Assembly (NCBI GenBank): GCA_903917505.1
Contig: CAIXAY010000444.1
Span: 1-19,292 of the forward strand
Direction: 5' to 3'
DNA length: 19,292 bases
Source of the DNA: an uncultured beta proteobacterium
GTDB lineage: Bacteria; Pseudomonadota; Gammaproteobacteria; Burkholderiales; Rhodocyclaceae
Shown: positions 1-10,111 of the stretch, piece after piece
Layout of the letters: every line of letters starts with the position of its first letter
Numbering within the stretch: the stretch's first letter is position 1
Position numbers and translations under genes: made by a program
The notes under the pieces: model-generated
Told to the model about the DNA's origin: nothing
Databases searched by the model: none
The model's input: the letters and a program-made list of their open reading frames with translations, nothing else

Positions 1-461
1 AACTCGCCGCGCTTGTACGCGAGGCCGTGCGGACCCGCGAGCCCGGCCAGGATCCGGCGACGCGTACCTTTCAGGCTTTACGGATTTTCGTCAATCAGGA
101 GCTCGAGCAACTGGCTCTAGTCCTGCCGCAGGCGACGAAAATGCTGAGGGGCGGCGGGCGGCTGGTGGTCATCAGTTTTCATTCGCTCGAGGACCGCATC
201 GTCAAGCGCTATCTGCGCGAACAGGCGAGCAGCGACAACCTGCCGAAGAACCTGCCGCTGCGTTCGGTCGATCTGCCGCACGCCACGCTGCGCCTCGTCG
301 GCAAGCCGGTCAAGGCCGGCGCCGCCGAGGTCGCCGCCAATCCGCGCGCGCGCAGCGCGGTGATGCGAGTCGCTGAAAAATGCGCCGAGAATTGCGCCGG
401 TGAATGTGCCAACGAACTTGCCAAGACGCGCGGCGCAAATCCGCTGGCGAAGGCGAACTGA
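1..461 (+). CDS. rsmH: 16S rRNA m4C1402 methyltransferase RsmH (MraW), 3' part only
   Basis: The 5' end lies outside the window; the reading frame is open from base 3. The visible 150 or so residues are the C-terminal part of the SAM-dependent methyltransferase that N4-methylates C1402 of 16S rRNA in the ribosomal P site. Recognisable blocks are [34 protein letters not shown] and the [13 protein letters not shown] block, all typical of the RsmH C-terminus. A further 30 or so residues follow, rich in Ala and Cys ([15 protein letters not shown]), and look like a poorly conserved tail. It is the usual gene before ftsL in dcw clusters, with mraZ expected upstream of it outside the window. One base separates its TGA from the ftsL start. 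The identity is firm; the length cannot be judged. Confidence 0.96.
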   Translation, partial: LAALVREAVRTREPGQDPATRTFQALRIFVNQELEQLALVLPQATKMLRGGGRLVVISFHSLEDRIVKRYLREQASSDNLPKNLPLRSVDLPHATLRLVGKPVKAGAAEVAANPRARSAVMRVAEKCAENCAGECANELAKTRGANPLAKAN

Positions 462-462
462 G

Positions 463-738
463 ATGCTGCGTCTTAATCTGCTCTTGCTGCTCGCCGCGGT
501 CTTCTGCGCGCTCGGCGTGGTGACCTCACAGCACCAGGCGCGCAAGCTCTTTCAGGCGCTCGAGAACGAGCAGGATAAAGCGCGGCAGCTCGAAGTCGAA
601 TTCGGTCAGTTGCAACTGGAACTGTCGACCTGGGCCACTTCGCCGCGCATCGAAAAGATCGCCCGCGACAAGCTCAAGATGCGCACGCCGGAAGCGGCGA
701 GGATCATCAGTGTCAGCGCGGGGGGGCTCGGCCAATGA
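463..738 (+). CDS. ftsL: Cell division protein FtsL
   Basis: A 91-residue bitopic membrane protein. A short N-terminus (MLR) leads into one hydrophobic helix at about residues 4-20 (LNLLLLLAAVFCALGVV), followed by a periplasmic coiled-coil region at about 24-60 with heptad-like Leu, Phe and Glu spacing. The segment SPRIEKIARDKLKMRTP is the typical FtsL C-terminal block. FtsL binds FtsB and FtsQ, and the FtsQLB complex activates FtsWI at the septum. The start at 463 is preferred over an upstream in-frame ATG at 400, because 400 lies inside rsmH and would put a basic, non-conserved stretch before the membrane helix. FtsL is weakly conserved in sequence, so the call rests on size, topology and its place between rsmH and ftsI. 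Its stop overlaps the ftsI start (ATGA, 735-738). Confidence 0.92.
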   Translation: MLRLNLLLLLAAVFCALGVVTSQHQARKLFQALENEQDKARQLEVEFGQLQLELSTWATSPRIEKIARDKLKMRTPEAARIISVSAGGLGQ

Positions 739-2522
739 TGAGCTTCAAGGCGCCGCGGGCACACAAGTTTACCGAGAGTCCGGTATTGAAACTGCGCTTG
801 CCGACCTGGCGTTCGCGACTGGTGGCGCTGCTCATTCTGGCCGGCTTCGCTCTGCTCATTGGCCGCTCGTTCTATTTGCAGATTCTCAACAACGATTTCC
901 TGCAGGAAAAAGGGGATTCGCGCTACCGGCGTGATTTGGAAATCTCCGCCTCGCGCGGCCGCATCGTCGATCGCAACGGCGACGTGCTGGCCATCTCGAC
1001 ACCGATGAAATCGATCTGGGCGATCCCCGCCGATGCGCGCCTGACGCCGCAGCAATCGCAGCAACTGGCCGCGCTGCTCGAAATGGACGGCAAGGAACTC
1101 GCGCGCCGGCTGGCCAGCGACAAGTCCTTCGTCTATCTCAAGCGCCAGCTGCCACCCGACGTCGGCGAGCGCATCGCCGCGCTCAAACTGCCCGGTATCG
1201 GCGAGGACAAGGAATATCGCCGCTACTATCCGAGCGGTGAAATGACCGCGCACATGGTCGGATTCACCGGCGTAGACGACACCGGCCTCGAGGGCGTCGA
1301 ACTGGCGTACCAGGGGCAGCTGCTCGGACACGCCGGCAGCCGCACGGTGATCAAGGACAGGCGCGGCCAGATCGTCGAAGACGTCGGCTCGATCAAGCCG
1401 CCGCAGGACGGCAAGGACATCCGCCTGGCGCTCGACTCGAAGATCCAGTACCTCGCCTACAGCCACTTGAAGCAGGCGGTTATCGACAACGGCGCCAAGG
1501 CGGGCGGCGCCATCGTCATCGACACCAGGACAGGTGAAATTCTGGCGCTGGCCAACTGGCCGACCTACAACCCGAACAATCGCGAGCGGCTCTCCGGGGC
1601 GCAGTTGCGCAACCGCGCCGTGACCGACAGCTTCGAGCCGGGCTCGACCCTCAAACCCTTCACCGTCGCCGAGGCGCTCGAGGCCGGCAAGGTGCGCTTC
1701 GACACCATCATCGATTGCGCGCCGGGCAAGCTGACCATCGGCACGGCGACGATATCCGATGCGCATTCGCACGGCGCGCTGACCGTTGCGCAGGTGATCC
1801 AGAAGTCCTCGAACGTCGGCGCCGCAAAAATCGCCGCGATGCTGGCGCCGGTGCAAATGTGGGACACTTTCGACGCGGTCGGTTTCGGCCAGATATCGCA
1901 CCTCGGCTTCCCCGGCGAAGTCGGCGGCCGCCTGCGCCCCTGGAAGACCTGGCGCCCGATCGAGCAAGCCACCATGGCTTATGGCCATGGCATATCGGTG
2001 TCCTTGCTGCAGCTGGCCCGCGCTTACACCGTATTCGCGCGGGAAGGCGACATCATCCCCTTGACCCTGACCAAGCTCGATGTGCTGCCGGCCGGAACGA
2101 CGCAGGTATTTAGCCAGCAGACCGTGCGCGAGGTGCGCGCCATGCTCGAGATGGCCGTGCAGGCCGGCGGCACCGCGCCGCGCGCGCAAATTCCCGGCTA
2201 TCGCGTGGCCGGCAAGACGGGCACCGCATACAAACTCGAAGGCGGCCAGTACGTCAAGAAATACGTGGCTTCCTTCGTCGGTTTTGCACCGGCCACCGAT
2301 CCGCGCCTGATCGTCGCCGTCATGCTCGACGAGCCGGCCGGTTTGCAGCACTTCGGCGGCGACGTCGCCGGGCCGGTGTTTGCCGCGCTGATGAGCGGCG
2401 CCTTGCGCACGCTCGGCATTCCGCCGGACGCGCCGCAACATCCGGACGGGAGCGCTGCAGGAATGCAGGTGGCATTGAGTGGCGAAGCGCCGAAAAAACC
2501 GGCGTTGAAGGAGAAGATGTGA
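735..2522 (+). CDS. ftsI: Septal peptidoglycan transpeptidase FtsI (PBP3)
   Basis: A 595-residue class B penicillin-binding protein that cross-links septal peptidoglycan together with the glycosyltransferase FtsW. A short cytoplasmic N-terminus is followed by one membrane helix at about residues 28-48 (SRLVALLILAGFALLIGRSF). The PBP dimerisation (pedestal) domain comes next, with the SRGRIVDRNGDVLA block near residue 72, and then the transpeptidase domain. The three catalytic motifs are intact: STLK at 304-307 with nucleophile Ser304, SSN at 358-360, and KTGT at 494-497. The length fits proteobacterial FtsI (about 580-610). Two ATG codons are adjacent (735 and 738); 735 overlaps the ftsL stop and is taken here. 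The last codon overlaps the GTG start of murE. Nothing suggests loss of function. Confidence 0.98.
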   Translation: MMSFKAPRAHKFTESPVLKLRLPTWRSRLVALLILAGFALLIGRSFYLQILNNDFLQEKGDSRYRRDLEISASRGRIVDRNGDVLAISTPMKSIWAIPADARLTPQQSQQLAALLEMDGKELARRLASDKSFVYLKRQLPPDVGERIAALKLPGIGEDKEYRRYYPSGEMTAHMVGFTGVDDTGLEGVELAYQGQLLGHAGSRTVIKDRRGQIVEDVGSIKPPQDGKDIRLALDSKIQYLAYSHLKQAVIDNGAKAGGAIVIDTRTGEILALANWPTYNPNNRERLSGAQLRNRAVTDSFEPGSTLKPFTVAEALEAGKVRFDTIIDCAPGKLTIGTATISDAHSHGALTVAQVIQKSSNVGAAKIAAMLAPVQMWDTFDAVGFGQISHLGFPGEVGGRLRPWKTWRPIEQATMAYGHGISVSLLQLARAYTVFAREGDIIPLTLTKLDVLPAGTTQVFSQQTVREVRAMLEMAVQAGGTAPRAQIPGYRVAGKTGTAYKLEGGQYVKKYVASFVGFAPATDPRLIVAVMLDEPAGLQHFGGDVAGPVFAALMSGALRTLGIPPDAPQHPDGSAAGMQVALSGEAPKKPALKEKM

Positions 2523-4015
2523 GCAAGCCGACCACGACCGACACGGTCGCTGCGCTGATCGCCCAACTCGCGGCGCTCGGCGTGCAGCCGGTCGGCGTCG
2601 CCGACGACAGCCGCGAAGTGCGCCGCGGCGACCTGTTCATCGCCTATCCCGGCCACACGACCGACGGCCGCCGCTATATTGCCGACGCCGTCGCGCGCGG
2701 CGCCTGCGCAGTGGTCTGGGAGCGCTCAGGCGATTTTGCCTGGAACGCCGAGTGGCGCGTCGTCAACCTGGCGGCGAGCGGCTTGCGGCAATTGTGCGGG
2801 CCGCTGGCGCACGCCTGTTTCGGCCAGCCGAGCGAGCGCCTGTCGCTGATCGCCATTACCGGCACCAACGGCAAGACCAGTATCAGCCAGTGGCTGGGCC
2901 ATGCCCATCCGCGCCGCTGTGCGATCATCGGCACGCTTGGCGCCGGCTTCGCCGAACACCTCGCCGAGACCGGTTTCACGACGCCCGAAGCGGCGACTCT
3001 GACGCGCTATCTCGCCGAATTCTCGGCGCAGGAGGCGCAAGCCTGCGCGCTCGAGGCGAGTTCGATCGGCATCGAGGAAGGGCGGCTCGACGGCGCGCGC
3101 GTCGACGTCGCGGTGTTCACCAACCTGACCCGCGACCATCTCGATTATCACGGCACGATGGAGCGCTACGCGCTGGCCAAGGAAAAGCTCTTCACCTGGC
3201 CGCGCCTGCGCCTCGCGGTCGTCAATCTCGACGATCCCTTCGGCGCGCACCTGGCCGATATCACCAGCGCGCGGAAAGTCATCGGCTACACGCAAGATGC
3301 GGCGGCGCACACGCGCCAGGGAACGATCGCCGCCGAGAATATCGAGGAGACGATGGGCGGCCTGCGCTTCCGGCTCGCTGCGCCCACCGGCCGCGCGCTG
3401 GTCGAGACGGGGCTGCTCGGCCGCTACAACGTTTCCAACCTGCTGGCCGTTGCCGCCGTGCTGATCGATGCCGGCATGACGCCGGAAAATGTTGCCGGGC
3501 GTCTGGCGGCGCTGCCATCGCCGCCGGGCCGGCTGGAGAAGATCGGCGGCGGGTACGAACCACCCGAACCGCTGATCGTCGTCGATTACGCGCACACCCC
3601 GGATGCCTTGCAGAGCGCCCTGGGCGCGCTGCGCGCCGTGGCCGGCGCGCGCGGCGCCGGCCTGACCGTCGTGTTCGGCTGCGGCGGCGACCGCGACCGC
3701 GGCAAGCGCCCGCTGATGGGCGAGATCGCCACGCGGCTCGCCGACCGTGTGGTGTTGACCAGCGACAATCCGCGCAGCGAAGACGCGCAAGCCATCATCG
3801 ATGAAATCCGCGTCGCGGCGAGCGGCGCCGAAGTCATCGCCGACCGCGCGCAAGCCATCCGCCAGACGATACTCGCCGCCCATCCGGCGGAGGTGATCCT
3901 GCTCGCCGGCAAAGGGCACGAGCCGTATCAGGAAATCGCCGGCGTGCGCCGCCCCTTCTCGGACGTCAATGAGGCGCGCGCGGCGCTGGCCGCGCGCCGG
4001 GAGATGAAAGCATGA
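2519..4015 (+). CDS. murE: UDP-MurNAc-L-Ala-D-Glu:meso-diaminopimelate ligase MurE
   Basis: A 498-residue Mur ligase that adds the third stem residue to UDP-MurNAc-L-Ala-D-Glu in the cytoplasm, using ATP. The N-terminal UDP-binding domain contains the DSREVRRGDLFIA block, where the Ser is part of the substrate site. The central ATPase domain has the P-loop GTNGKT at 115-120 and the EASSIGIEEGRL block. The C-terminal domain has VVDYAHTPDAL and the DNPR motif at 416-419. DNPR is the known specificity signature for meso-diaminopimelate rather than lysine. The start is a GTG overlapping the ftsI stop (GTGA, 2519-2522), which points to translational coupling. The end overlaps the murF start (ATGA, 4012-4015). 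Confidence 0.98.
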   Translation: MSKPTTTDTVAALIAQLAALGVQPVGVADDSREVRRGDLFIAYPGHTTDGRRYIADAVARGACAVVWERSGDFAWNAEWRVVNLAASGLRQLCGPLAHACFGQPSERLSLIAITGTNGKTSISQWLGHAHPRRCAIIGTLGAGFAEHLAETGFTTPEAATLTRYLAEFSAQEAQACALEASSIGIEEGRLDGARVDVAVFTNLTRDHLDYHGTMERYALAKEKLFTWPRLRLAVVNLDDPFGAHLADITSARKVIGYTQDAAAHTRQGTIAAENIEETMGGLRFRLAAPTGRALVETGLLGRYNVSNLLAVAAVLIDAGMTPENVAGRLAALPSPPGRLEKIGGGYEPPEPLIVVDYAHTPDALQSALGALRAVAGARGAGLTVVFGCGGDRDRGKRPLMGEIATRLADRVVLTSDNPRSEDAQAIIDEIRVAASGAEVIADRAQAIRQTILAAHPAEVILLAGKGHEPYQEIAGVRRPFSDVNEARAALAARREMKA

Positions 4016-5400
4016 ATGCGATGATGGATCTCTTGGCCGTTGCGACGGCGACCGGTGGCACGGTGCTCGGCGACAACCCTTCCTTCTCGGGCGTGTCGAC
4101 CGACAGTCGCGCGGTTGGTGCAGGCGAACTCTTCATCGCGCTGCGCGGCGAGTTCTTCGACGGCCATCAGTTCGTCGCGGCAGCGAAAGAACGCGGCGCG
4201 GCGGCCGCCCTGGTTGACGCGCAAGCGGCGGAGAGTCTCAAGGCCATCGGCCTGCCGCTCGTCAGCGTCGCCGATACGCGCCTCGCGCTCGGCGCGCTGG
4301 CCGCCGACTGGCGCGCCCGCTTCAGCCTGCCGCTGATCGCCGTGACCGGCAGCAACGGCAAGACGACGACCAAGGAAATGCTCGCCAGCATCATGAAAGC
4401 GGCGTTCGGCGATACGGTGCTGGTCACGCAGGGCAACTTCAACAACGACATCGGCATGCCGCTGACCCTGCTCAAGATGAACGCCGGCCACCGCGCCGCG
4501 GTCATCGAGATGGGCATGAATCATCCGGGCGAGATCGCCGCCCTGGCGCGCATCGCGCGTCCGACCGTGGCCGTGGTGACCAACGCCCAGCGCGCCCATC
4601 TCGAGGGGATGGGAACGCTGGCCTCGATCGCCACCGAAAAAGGCAGCGTCTACATGGGGCTTGCCGAGCAGGGCGTGGCGGTCATCAATCTCGACGACGC
4701 GTGGGCCGACTTGTGGCGCGCGCAAAGCGGCAAGCACCGCGTACTCGGTTTCTCCTTCCAGCGTGCCGCCGATGTCACGGGCAGCCACCAGGCGCACGGG
4801 CTCGACAACCTGCTGACCATCAGGGCACAGGGTGAAGAGATCGAAGTGACGCTGGCTCTGCCGGGCGCGCACAACGCGCGCAATGCCGCGGCGGCGGCGA
4901 CGGCAGCGCTGGCCGCCGGCGTCGCGCTGGCCACCGTGCGCGAGGGCCTCGCGGCTTTCCGCGGCATCAAGGGCCGCTTGCAGCGGCGGGCCGGCCTGAA
5001 CGGCGCGGTGGTTCTCGACGACACCTACAACGCCAATCCGGATTCGGTTCGCGCCGGCATCGACGTGCTCGCCGCAACCATCGGCCGAAAAATCCTGGTG
5101 CTCGGCGACATGGGCGAGATCGGCGACATGAGCGGCCAGTTCCACGACGAAGTCGGCGGTTACGCCAAGAGCCAGGGCGTCGACCGGCTCTTCGCCTTCG
5201 GCGATTCGAGCGCGCTGGCGGCGCACAATTTCGGCGCCGGCGGCCGGCATTTCACCCTGCTCAAGGATCTGCTCGACGCCGTGAGCGCCGAGTTGAGGCC
5301 GGACACGACGGTTCTCGTCAAGGGCTCGCGCTTCATGCGCATGGAACGTGTGGCCGATGCGCTGTGCGCCGACCCGGCCTCCTCGGGAGGGGGGCACTGA
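4012..5400 (+). CDS. murF: UDP-MurNAc-tripeptide:D-Ala-D-Ala ligase MurF
   Basis: A 462-residue Mur ligase that completes the pentapeptide by joining D-Ala-D-Ala, made by the DdlB encoded further downstream. The N-terminal domain has [18 protein letters not shown]; the central domain has the P-loop GSNGKT at 113-118, followed by TTKEM; the C-terminal domain has the conserved [10 protein letters not shown] block starting at Asp336. The length is normal for the family (about 450-470). ATG 4012 overlaps the murE stop. In-frame ATGs at 4021 and 4024 are possible alternatives and would shorten the protein by only three or four residues. The stop overlaps the mraY start by one base (TGATG, 5398-5402). 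Confidence 0.98.
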   Translation: MNAMMDLLAVATATGGTVLGDNPSFSGVSTDSRAVGAGELFIALRGEFFDGHQFVAAAKERGAAAALVDAQAAESLKAIGLPLVSVADTRLALGALAADWRARFSLPLIAVTGSNGKTTTKEMLASIMKAAFGDTVLVTQGNFNNDIGMPLTLLKMNAGHRAAVIEMGMNHPGEIAALARIARPTVAVVTNAQRAHLEGMGTLASIATEKGSVYMGLAEQGVAVINLDDAWADLWRAQSGKHRVLGFSFQRAADVTGSHQAHGLDNLLTIRAQGEEIEVTLALPGAHNARNAAAAATAALAAGVALATVREGLAAFRGIKGRLQRRAGLNGAVVLDDTYNANPDSVRAGIDVLAATIGRKILVLGDMGEIGDMSGQFHDEVGGYAKSQGVDRLFAFGDSSALAAHNFGAGGRHFTLLKDLLDAVSAELRPDTTVLVKGSRFMRMERVADALCADPASSGGGH

Positions 5401-6494
5401 TGCTGCTGATCTTGTCGCAATGGCTGGCGCAGGACATGCACCTGCGCGCCTTCAACGTGTTCGGCTACATCACCCTGCGCACCGTGCTGGCGGCGATGAC
5501 CGCGCTGATCATCTCGTTCATCGCCGGGCCGCGCGTGATCCGCTGGCTGGCGGCCAAGAAAGTCGGCCAGGCGGTACGCCTCGACGGTCCGCAGACGCAT
5601 CTCGTCAAATCGGGAACGCCGACCATGGGCGGCGCGCTGATCCTCATCGCCATCGGCGTCACCACCCTGCTGTGGGCCGATCTCTCCAACCGTTACGTGT
5701 GGGTGCTGCTGATCGTCACCCTGGGTTTCGGCGCCATCGGCTGGTACGACGACTGGAAAAAAGTCGTCTATCGCGACCCGAAGGGACTGGCCAGCCGCTG
5801 GAAGTGTTTCTGGCAGTCGGTGATCGGGCTGGCGGTCGCCGTCTATCTGGCGATGTCGGCGAACCTTCCCGTGCAGACCGAATTGATCGTGCCCTTCTTC
5901 AAGTCGGTCAATTATCCACTTGGCATTGTCGGCTTCATCGTGCTCACCTATCTGGTCATCGTCGGCACCAGCAACGCGGTCAATCTGACCGACGGCCTCG
6001 ACGGCCTGGCGATCATGCCGACGGTGATGATCGCCGGCGCCCTGGCCATATTCGCCTACGTCGCCGGCAGCGCGGTGTTCTCGCGCTATCTGCTCGTGCC
6101 CTATATACCGGGCGCCGGCGAACTGGCCATCTTCCTCGGGGCGATGGCCGGCGCCGGGCTCGGCTTCCTGTGGTTCAACGCTTATCCCGCGGAAGTTTTC
6201 CTGGGCGACGTCGGCGCGCTGGCCCTTGGCGGCGCGCTCGGCACGGTCGCCGTCATCGTGCGCCAGGAAATCGTCCTGGCGATCATGGGCGGCGTCTTCG
6301 TCGCCGAGACGCTGTCGGTCGCGGCGCAGGTCCTCTATTTCAAATACAGCGGCGGCAAGCGGATTTTCCGCATGGCGCCCTTGCATCACCACTACGAACT
6401 CGGCGGCTGGAAAGAGACGCAGGTCGTCGTCCGTTTCTGGATCATCACCATCATGCTGGTGCTGGTCGGCCTGTCGACACTGAAGTTGCGCTGA
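5400..6494 (+). CDS. mraY: Phospho-MurNAc-pentapeptide transferase MraY
   Basis: A 364-residue polytopic inner-membrane enzyme that transfers phospho-MurNAc-pentapeptide to undecaprenyl phosphate, giving lipid I. Many hydrophobic segments are visible, in keeping with the ten helices of the family. Conserved cytoplasmic-loop motifs are present: the [11 protein letters not shown] block, Asp117-Asp118 in [17 protein letters not shown] at 195-203 with the catalytic-site Asp, and MAPLHHHYE with His329-331. An in-frame GTG at 5364 would add 12 residues, but ATG 5400 gives the usual N-terminus and the usual coupling to the murF stop, so it is chosen. One base separates its stop from murD. Confidence 0.98.
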   Translation: MLLILSQWLAQDMHLRAFNVFGYITLRTVLAAMTALIISFIAGPRVIRWLAAKKVGQAVRLDGPQTHLVKSGTPTMGGALILIAIGVTTLLWADLSNRYVWVLLIVTLGFGAIGWYDDWKKVVYRDPKGLASRWKCFWQSVIGLAVAVYLAMSANLPVQTELIVPFFKSVNYPLGIVGFIVLTYLVIVGTSNAVNLTDGLDGLAIMPTVMIAGALAIFAYVAGSAVFSRYLLVPYIPGAGELAIFLGAMAGAGLGFLWFNAYPAEVFLGDVGALALGGALGTVAVIVRQEIVLAIMGGVFVAETLSVAAQVLYFKYSGGKRIFRMAPLHHHYELGGWKETQVVVRFWIITIMLVLVGLSTLKLR

Positions 6495-6495
6495 A

Positions 6496-7884
6496 ATGAA
6501 ACTTGCCGGCAAACACGTTCTGGTCATCGGTCTCGGCGAGACGGGACTGGCCATGGCCAAGTGGCTCACCCGCCAGGGGGCCAGCGTGCGCGTCGCCGAC
6601 AGCCGCGCAGCGCCGCCGAATGTCGCCGCGCTGCGTCTCGTCGCGCCGCAAGCCGAACTGACGGCAGGGCCATTCGCCGACGCAATCCTCACCGGCATCG
6701 ATCTCGTCGCCATTTCGCCGGGCGTGCCGGTGCGCGAACCGGTCGTGCAGGAGGCGCTCGCGCGCGGCTTGGCGGTCGTCTCGGACATCGAATTGTTCGC
6801 CTGGGGCGTGCGCGAGCTTAGCCCTTCAGCGAAAGTGATTGCCATCACCGGCAGCAACGGCAAGACGACGACAACGGCATTGACCGCCTATCTGCTCAAC
6901 GCCGCCGGCGTCGCGGCGATCGCCTGCGGCAATATTTCGCCGTCGGCGCTCGATGCGCTGATGGGCGTTCAGGATGGCGCGCCCGGATTCCCGGCGGCAC
7001 CGACCGCGTGGGTACTTGAACTCTCAAGCTTTCAGCTTGAAACGACGCATGCGCTGGCTGCCGATGCGGCCGCGCTGCTCAACGTCAGCGAAGACCATCT
7101 CGATCGCCATGCGGGCATGGACGACTACGCCGCGATCAAGGGCCGCGTTTTCGCCGGGCGCGGGGCCATCGTGGTCAACCGCGACGACCCGCGCAGCCTG
7201 GCCGCGGGCCTAAGCCGACGGGACGGCCGCAAGCTCGTCAGTTTCGGCCTCGATGCGGCGCCCGATGCCAGCGATTTCGGCATCAGCGAGGGCCGCATCG
7301 TGCGCGGCGCCGAAGCGCTGATCGCGCTCTCCGAGTTCAAACTCGCCGGTCTGCACAACGCCGCCAATGCCATGGCGGCGCTCGCCCTGTGCGCGGCGAT
7401 CGGCGTCGACCCGCACGCGCTGCTGCCGGCGCTGGCCCGCTTTACCGGGCTCGCGCATCGCGTCGAGTTCGTTGCGCAAGTCCACGATGTCGACTACTAC
7501 GACGATTCCAAGGGAACCAATGTCGGCGCGACGCTGGCGGCGATTCAGGGCATGGGCCGCAAGGTCGCCGTGATTCTCGGCGGCGAAGGCAAGGGGCAGG
7601 ATTTCACGCCGCTCGAATTGGCCCTGGCCCGGCACGCCCGCGCGGTCGCGCTGATTGGCCGTGATGCGCCGCTGATCGCCGCCGCGATCGTCGGTTGCGG
7701 CGTGCCAGTGCAGTACTGCGCCGATCTCCCCGAGGCGGTGCGCTGGTGCGCCGGGGAGTCCCGTCCCGGCGATGCCGTCCTGCTTTCGCCGGCCTGCGCC
7801 AGTTTCGACATGTTCCGCAACTACGGCCATCGCGCCGAGGTGTTCATCGCTGCGGTACATGCCCTGGCAGGGGAGGGCGCCTGA
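6496..7884 (+). CDS. murD: UDP-MurNAc-L-alanine:D-glutamate ligase MurD
   Basis: A 462-residue cytoplasmic Mur ligase that adds D-Glu to UDP-MurNAc-L-Ala. The N-terminal Rossmann-like domain begins at once ([19 protein letters not shown]), as in other MurD proteins. The central domain carries the P-loop GSNGKT at 119-124 and the ELSSFQLE block (SSFQ at 177-180). The C-terminal domain has the [16 protein letters not shown] motif and the [12 protein letters not shown] motif. The length is slightly above the E. coli protein (about 438). It lies between mraY and ftsW as in other proteobacterial clusters. Its TGA shares a base with the ftsW ATG (TGATG, 7882-7886). Confidence 0.98.
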   Translation: MKLAGKHVLVIGLGETGLAMAKWLTRQGASVRVADSRAAPPNVAALRLVAPQAELTAGPFADAILTGIDLVAISPGVPVREPVVQEALARGLAVVSDIELFAWGVRELSPSAKVIAITGSNGKTTTTALTAYLLNAAGVAAIACGNISPSALDALMGVQDGAPGFPAAPTAWVLELSSFQLETTHALAADAAALLNVSEDHLDRHAGMDDYAAIKGRVFAGRGAIVVNRDDPRSLAAGLSRRDGRKLVSFGLDAAPDASDFGISEGRIVRGAEALIALSEFKLAGLHNAANAMAALALCAAIGVDPHALLPALARFTGLAHRVEFVAQVHDVDYYDDSKGTNVGATLAAIQGMGRKVAVILGGEGKGQDFTPLELALARHARAVALIGRDAPLIAAAIVGCGVPVQYCADLPEAVRWCAGESRPGDAVLLSPACASFDMFRNYGHRAEVFIAAVHALAGEGA

Positions 7885-9044
7885 TGCTGCAGGCTTTCGA
7901 CACGCCTCGCCGGATGCCCGCGGAAGTCGACCTGACGCTGCTGTGGAGCGCGCTGTTCCTGCTGCTGATCGGCATGGTGATGGTTTACTCGGCGTCGATC
8001 GCCATTGCCGAAGCCGGGCGATTCACCGGCAATCATCCGGCGTACTTCCTCGTTCGCCACGGCGTCTTTCTGGCCATCGGCCTCGTCGCCGCCGGCTTTG
8101 CTTTCCAGGTACCGCTCTCGACCTGGCAGCAGCTCTCGCCCTGGCTCTTCGTCGCCGGTTTCGTGTTGCTGGCGCTCGTTCTCGTCCCGGGCATCGGCCG
8201 CGACGTCAATGGCGCGCGCCGCTGGCTCTCGCTCGGCGTTGCCAACCTGCAGCCCTCCGAACTGATGAAACTCTTCGCGGTGCTTTACGCGGCCGATTAC
8301 ACGGTGCGCAAGATGGCGCACATGCATGAACTCAAGCGGGCCTTCCTGCCGATGGCCGGCGCCATGGTCGCGGTCGGCATCCTGCTGCTCAAGGAACCGG
8401 ATTTCGGCGCCTTCGTGGTGATCATCGCACTGGCCATCGGCATCCTTTTCCTCGGTGGCATGCGCGCCCGCCTGTTCGCCATCCTGATCGTCGTGATGGC
8501 GGTCGCCTTCGCCGCGCTGATCATCGTTTCGCCTTACCGCCGCGACCGCATCTTCGGATTCATGGATCCGTGGGCGGACGCTTTCGGCCGCGGCTATCAG
8601 CTATCGCACGCGCTGATCGCGTTCGGACGCGGCGAACTGCTCGGCGTCGGGCTCGGGGCGAGCGTCGAGAAACTCTTCTACCTGCCGGAAGCGCATACCG
8701 ATTTTCTGCTTGCCGTGATCGCCGAGGAATTGGGCTTCACCGGCGTCGTCGTGGTCATCGTTCTCTTCGGCCTGCTCGTGCAGCGGGCCTTTGCCATTGG
8801 CCGCCAGGCGGTGGCGCTCGAGCGCCTCTATCCGGCGCTGGTCGCGCAAGGGATCGGCATCTGGCTGGGCATCCAGGGCTTCATCAACATGGGCGTCAAC
8901 ATGGGCCTCTTGCCGACCAAGGGCCTGACCCTGCCGCTGATGAGCTTCGGCGGATCGGGAATTTTCGTCAACTGTGTCGCCATCGCCATCCTGCTGCGCG
9001 TCGATTGGGAGAATAGACAGCTGATGCGGGGCGCGAAGCTATGA
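7884..9044 (+). CDS. ftsW: Septal peptidoglycan glycosyltransferase FtsW (SEDS family)
   Basis: A 386-residue SEDS protein with about ten membrane segments. It polymerises lipid II into septal glycan strands in complex with FtsI. Conserved SEDS blocks are present: [12 protein letters not shown] in the first helix, GARRWLSLG and [10 protein letters not shown] in the middle, LLKEPDFG, and the periplasmic loop LPEAHTDF. Asp273 in HTD sits in the loop known to hold the catalytic Asp of RodA/FtsW. The C-terminal block [15 protein letters not shown] is also typical. The frame is open upstream to 7695, but that part lies within murD; ATG 7884 overlaps the murD stop and gives a normal cytoplasmic N-terminus. 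The gene ends in an ATGA overlap with murG. Confidence 0.98.
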   Translation: MLQAFDTPRRMPAEVDLTLLWSALFLLLIGMVMVYSASIAIAEAGRFTGNHPAYFLVRHGVFLAIGLVAAGFAFQVPLSTWQQLSPWLFVAGFVLLALVLVPGIGRDVNGARRWLSLGVANLQPSELMKLFAVLYAADYTVRKMAHMHELKRAFLPMAGAMVAVGILLLKEPDFGAFVVIIALAIGILFLGGMRARLFAILIVVMAVAFAALIIVSPYRRDRIFGFMDPWADAFGRGYQLSHALIAFGRGELLGVGLGASVEKLFYLPEAHTDFLLAVIAEELGFTGVVVVIVLFGLLVQRAFAIGRQAVALERLYPALVAQGIGIWLGIQGFINMGVNMGLLPTKGLTLPLMSFGGSGIFVNCVAIAILLRVDWENRQLMRGAKL

Positions 9045-10111
9045 GCAAGACCATCATGGTCATGGCCGGCGGCACCGGTGGCCACGTCTTCCCCGGGCTT
9101 GCCGTTGCGGACCTGCTCAAGGCGCGCGGCTGGAAGGTCGTCTGGATGGGTAATCCCGACGGCATGGAGGCGACGCTGGTGCCGGCGCGCGGCTACGCGA
9201 TGGCCTGGGTGCGCTTCGGCGCGCTGCGCGGCAAGGGCTTGCTGCGCAAGCTGCTGCTGCCGCTCGCGCTGCTCTCGGGCTTCTGGCAGGCGCTGCGCGA
9301 GATCCGCCGCGTCAAACCCGACGTCGGTCTCGGCATGGGCGGCTACATCAGTTTCCCGGGCGGCATGATGGCCGTGCTCAATGGCTGTCCGCTGGTCATC
9401 CACGAACAGAATTCGGTCGCCGGCCTGGCCAATCGCGTGCTCGCCCGAATCGCCGATCGCGTCGTCTGCGGTTTCCCGAACGCCTTGCCGAAGAGCCAAT
9501 GGCTGGGCAATCCGGTGCGTCCGGAAATCGCCAAGCTGCCGGCGCCCGCCGAGCGCTTCGCCGAGCGCCTGACCGGCGAAGCCTCGCCGCTGCGCCTGCT
9601 GGTGCTCGGCGGCAGCCTCGGCGCGGCGGCAATCAACGACATCGTCCCCAGGGGGCTCGCCCTGGTCGCCGAAGAAGAGCGTCCGTTGGTGGTGCACCAG
9701 GCCGGCGCGAAACACCTCGAGACGTTGCAGGCCAATTATGCCGCTGCCGGCGTGCGCGCCAACTGCGTGGCTTTCATCGACGACATGGCCGGCGCCTACG
9801 AGTGGGCCGATCTGGTGCTGTGCCGGTCCGGCGCGCTGACCGTCGCCGAGCTCGCGGCGGCCGGCGTGGCGAGCATTCTGGTGCCGTTCCCGCATGCCGT
9901 CGATGACCACCAGACCTCGAACGCGAAGTTCCTCGCCTCGGCCGGCGGGGCGATCCTGCTGCCGCAGGAAGAAATGACAGCGGAATCGATCAGCCTGATC
10001 CGCAATTACACGCGCGGGCAAATGCTGCAGATGGCCGAGCGGGCAAGGGCCCTGGCCAAGCCGGAAGCGGCGGCCGAAGTGGCCGGGCTATGTGAGGAAC
10101 TGGTGAAATGA
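9041..10111 (+). CDS. murG: Lipid II synthase MurG (UDP-GlcNAc transferase)
   Basis: A 356-residue GT-B fold, family GT28 glycosyltransferase bound to the inner face of the cytoplasmic membrane. It transfers GlcNAc from UDP-GlcNAc to lipid I to make lipid II. The N-terminal glycine-rich loop GGTGGH is at 10-15. [11 protein letters not shown] and HEQNS (121-125) are the other N-domain blocks. The C-terminal half has the second glycine-rich loop GGSLGA from 190. It also has the donor-binding stretch [13 protein letters not shown], with Glu270 matching the glutamate that contacts the ribose of UDP-GlcNAc, and the block [14 protein letters not shown]. The length matches the family (about 355). 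Start and stop both sit in ATGA overlaps (9041-9044 and 10108-10111). Confidence 0.98.
   Translation: MSKTIMVMAGGTGGHVFPGLAVADLLKARGWKVVWMGNPDGMEATLVPARGYAMAWVRFGALRGKGLLRKLLLPLALLSGFWQALREIRRVKPDVGLGMGGYISFPGGMMAVLNGCPLVIHEQNSVAGLANRVLARIADRVVCGFPNALPKSQWLGNPVRPEIAKLPAPAERFAERLTGEASPLRLLVLGGSLGAAAINDIVPRGLALVAEEERPLVVHQAGAKHLETLQANYAAAGVRANCVAFIDDMAGAYEWADLVLCRSGALTVAELAAAGVASILVPFPHAVDDHQTSNAKFLASAGGAILLPQEEMTAESISLIRNYTRGQMLQMAERARALAKPEAAAEVAGLCEELVK

Noticed and set aside
606..2441. 611-aa open frame on the minus strand across ftsI
   Set aside because: It is the antisense of a clear ftsI, has Arg/Gly/His-rich composition with no recognisable domain, and is a common effect of high GC codon use.
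3928..5397. 489-aa minus-strand open frame across murF
   Set aside because: Antisense shadow of murF with no family features; similar shadows lie opposite murE, murC and ftsZ.
5160..6863. 567-aa minus-strand open frame across murF, mraY and murD
   Set aside because: It spans three well-supported genes and is full of Asp, His, Arg and Gln repeats typical of antisense frames. No motif is visible.
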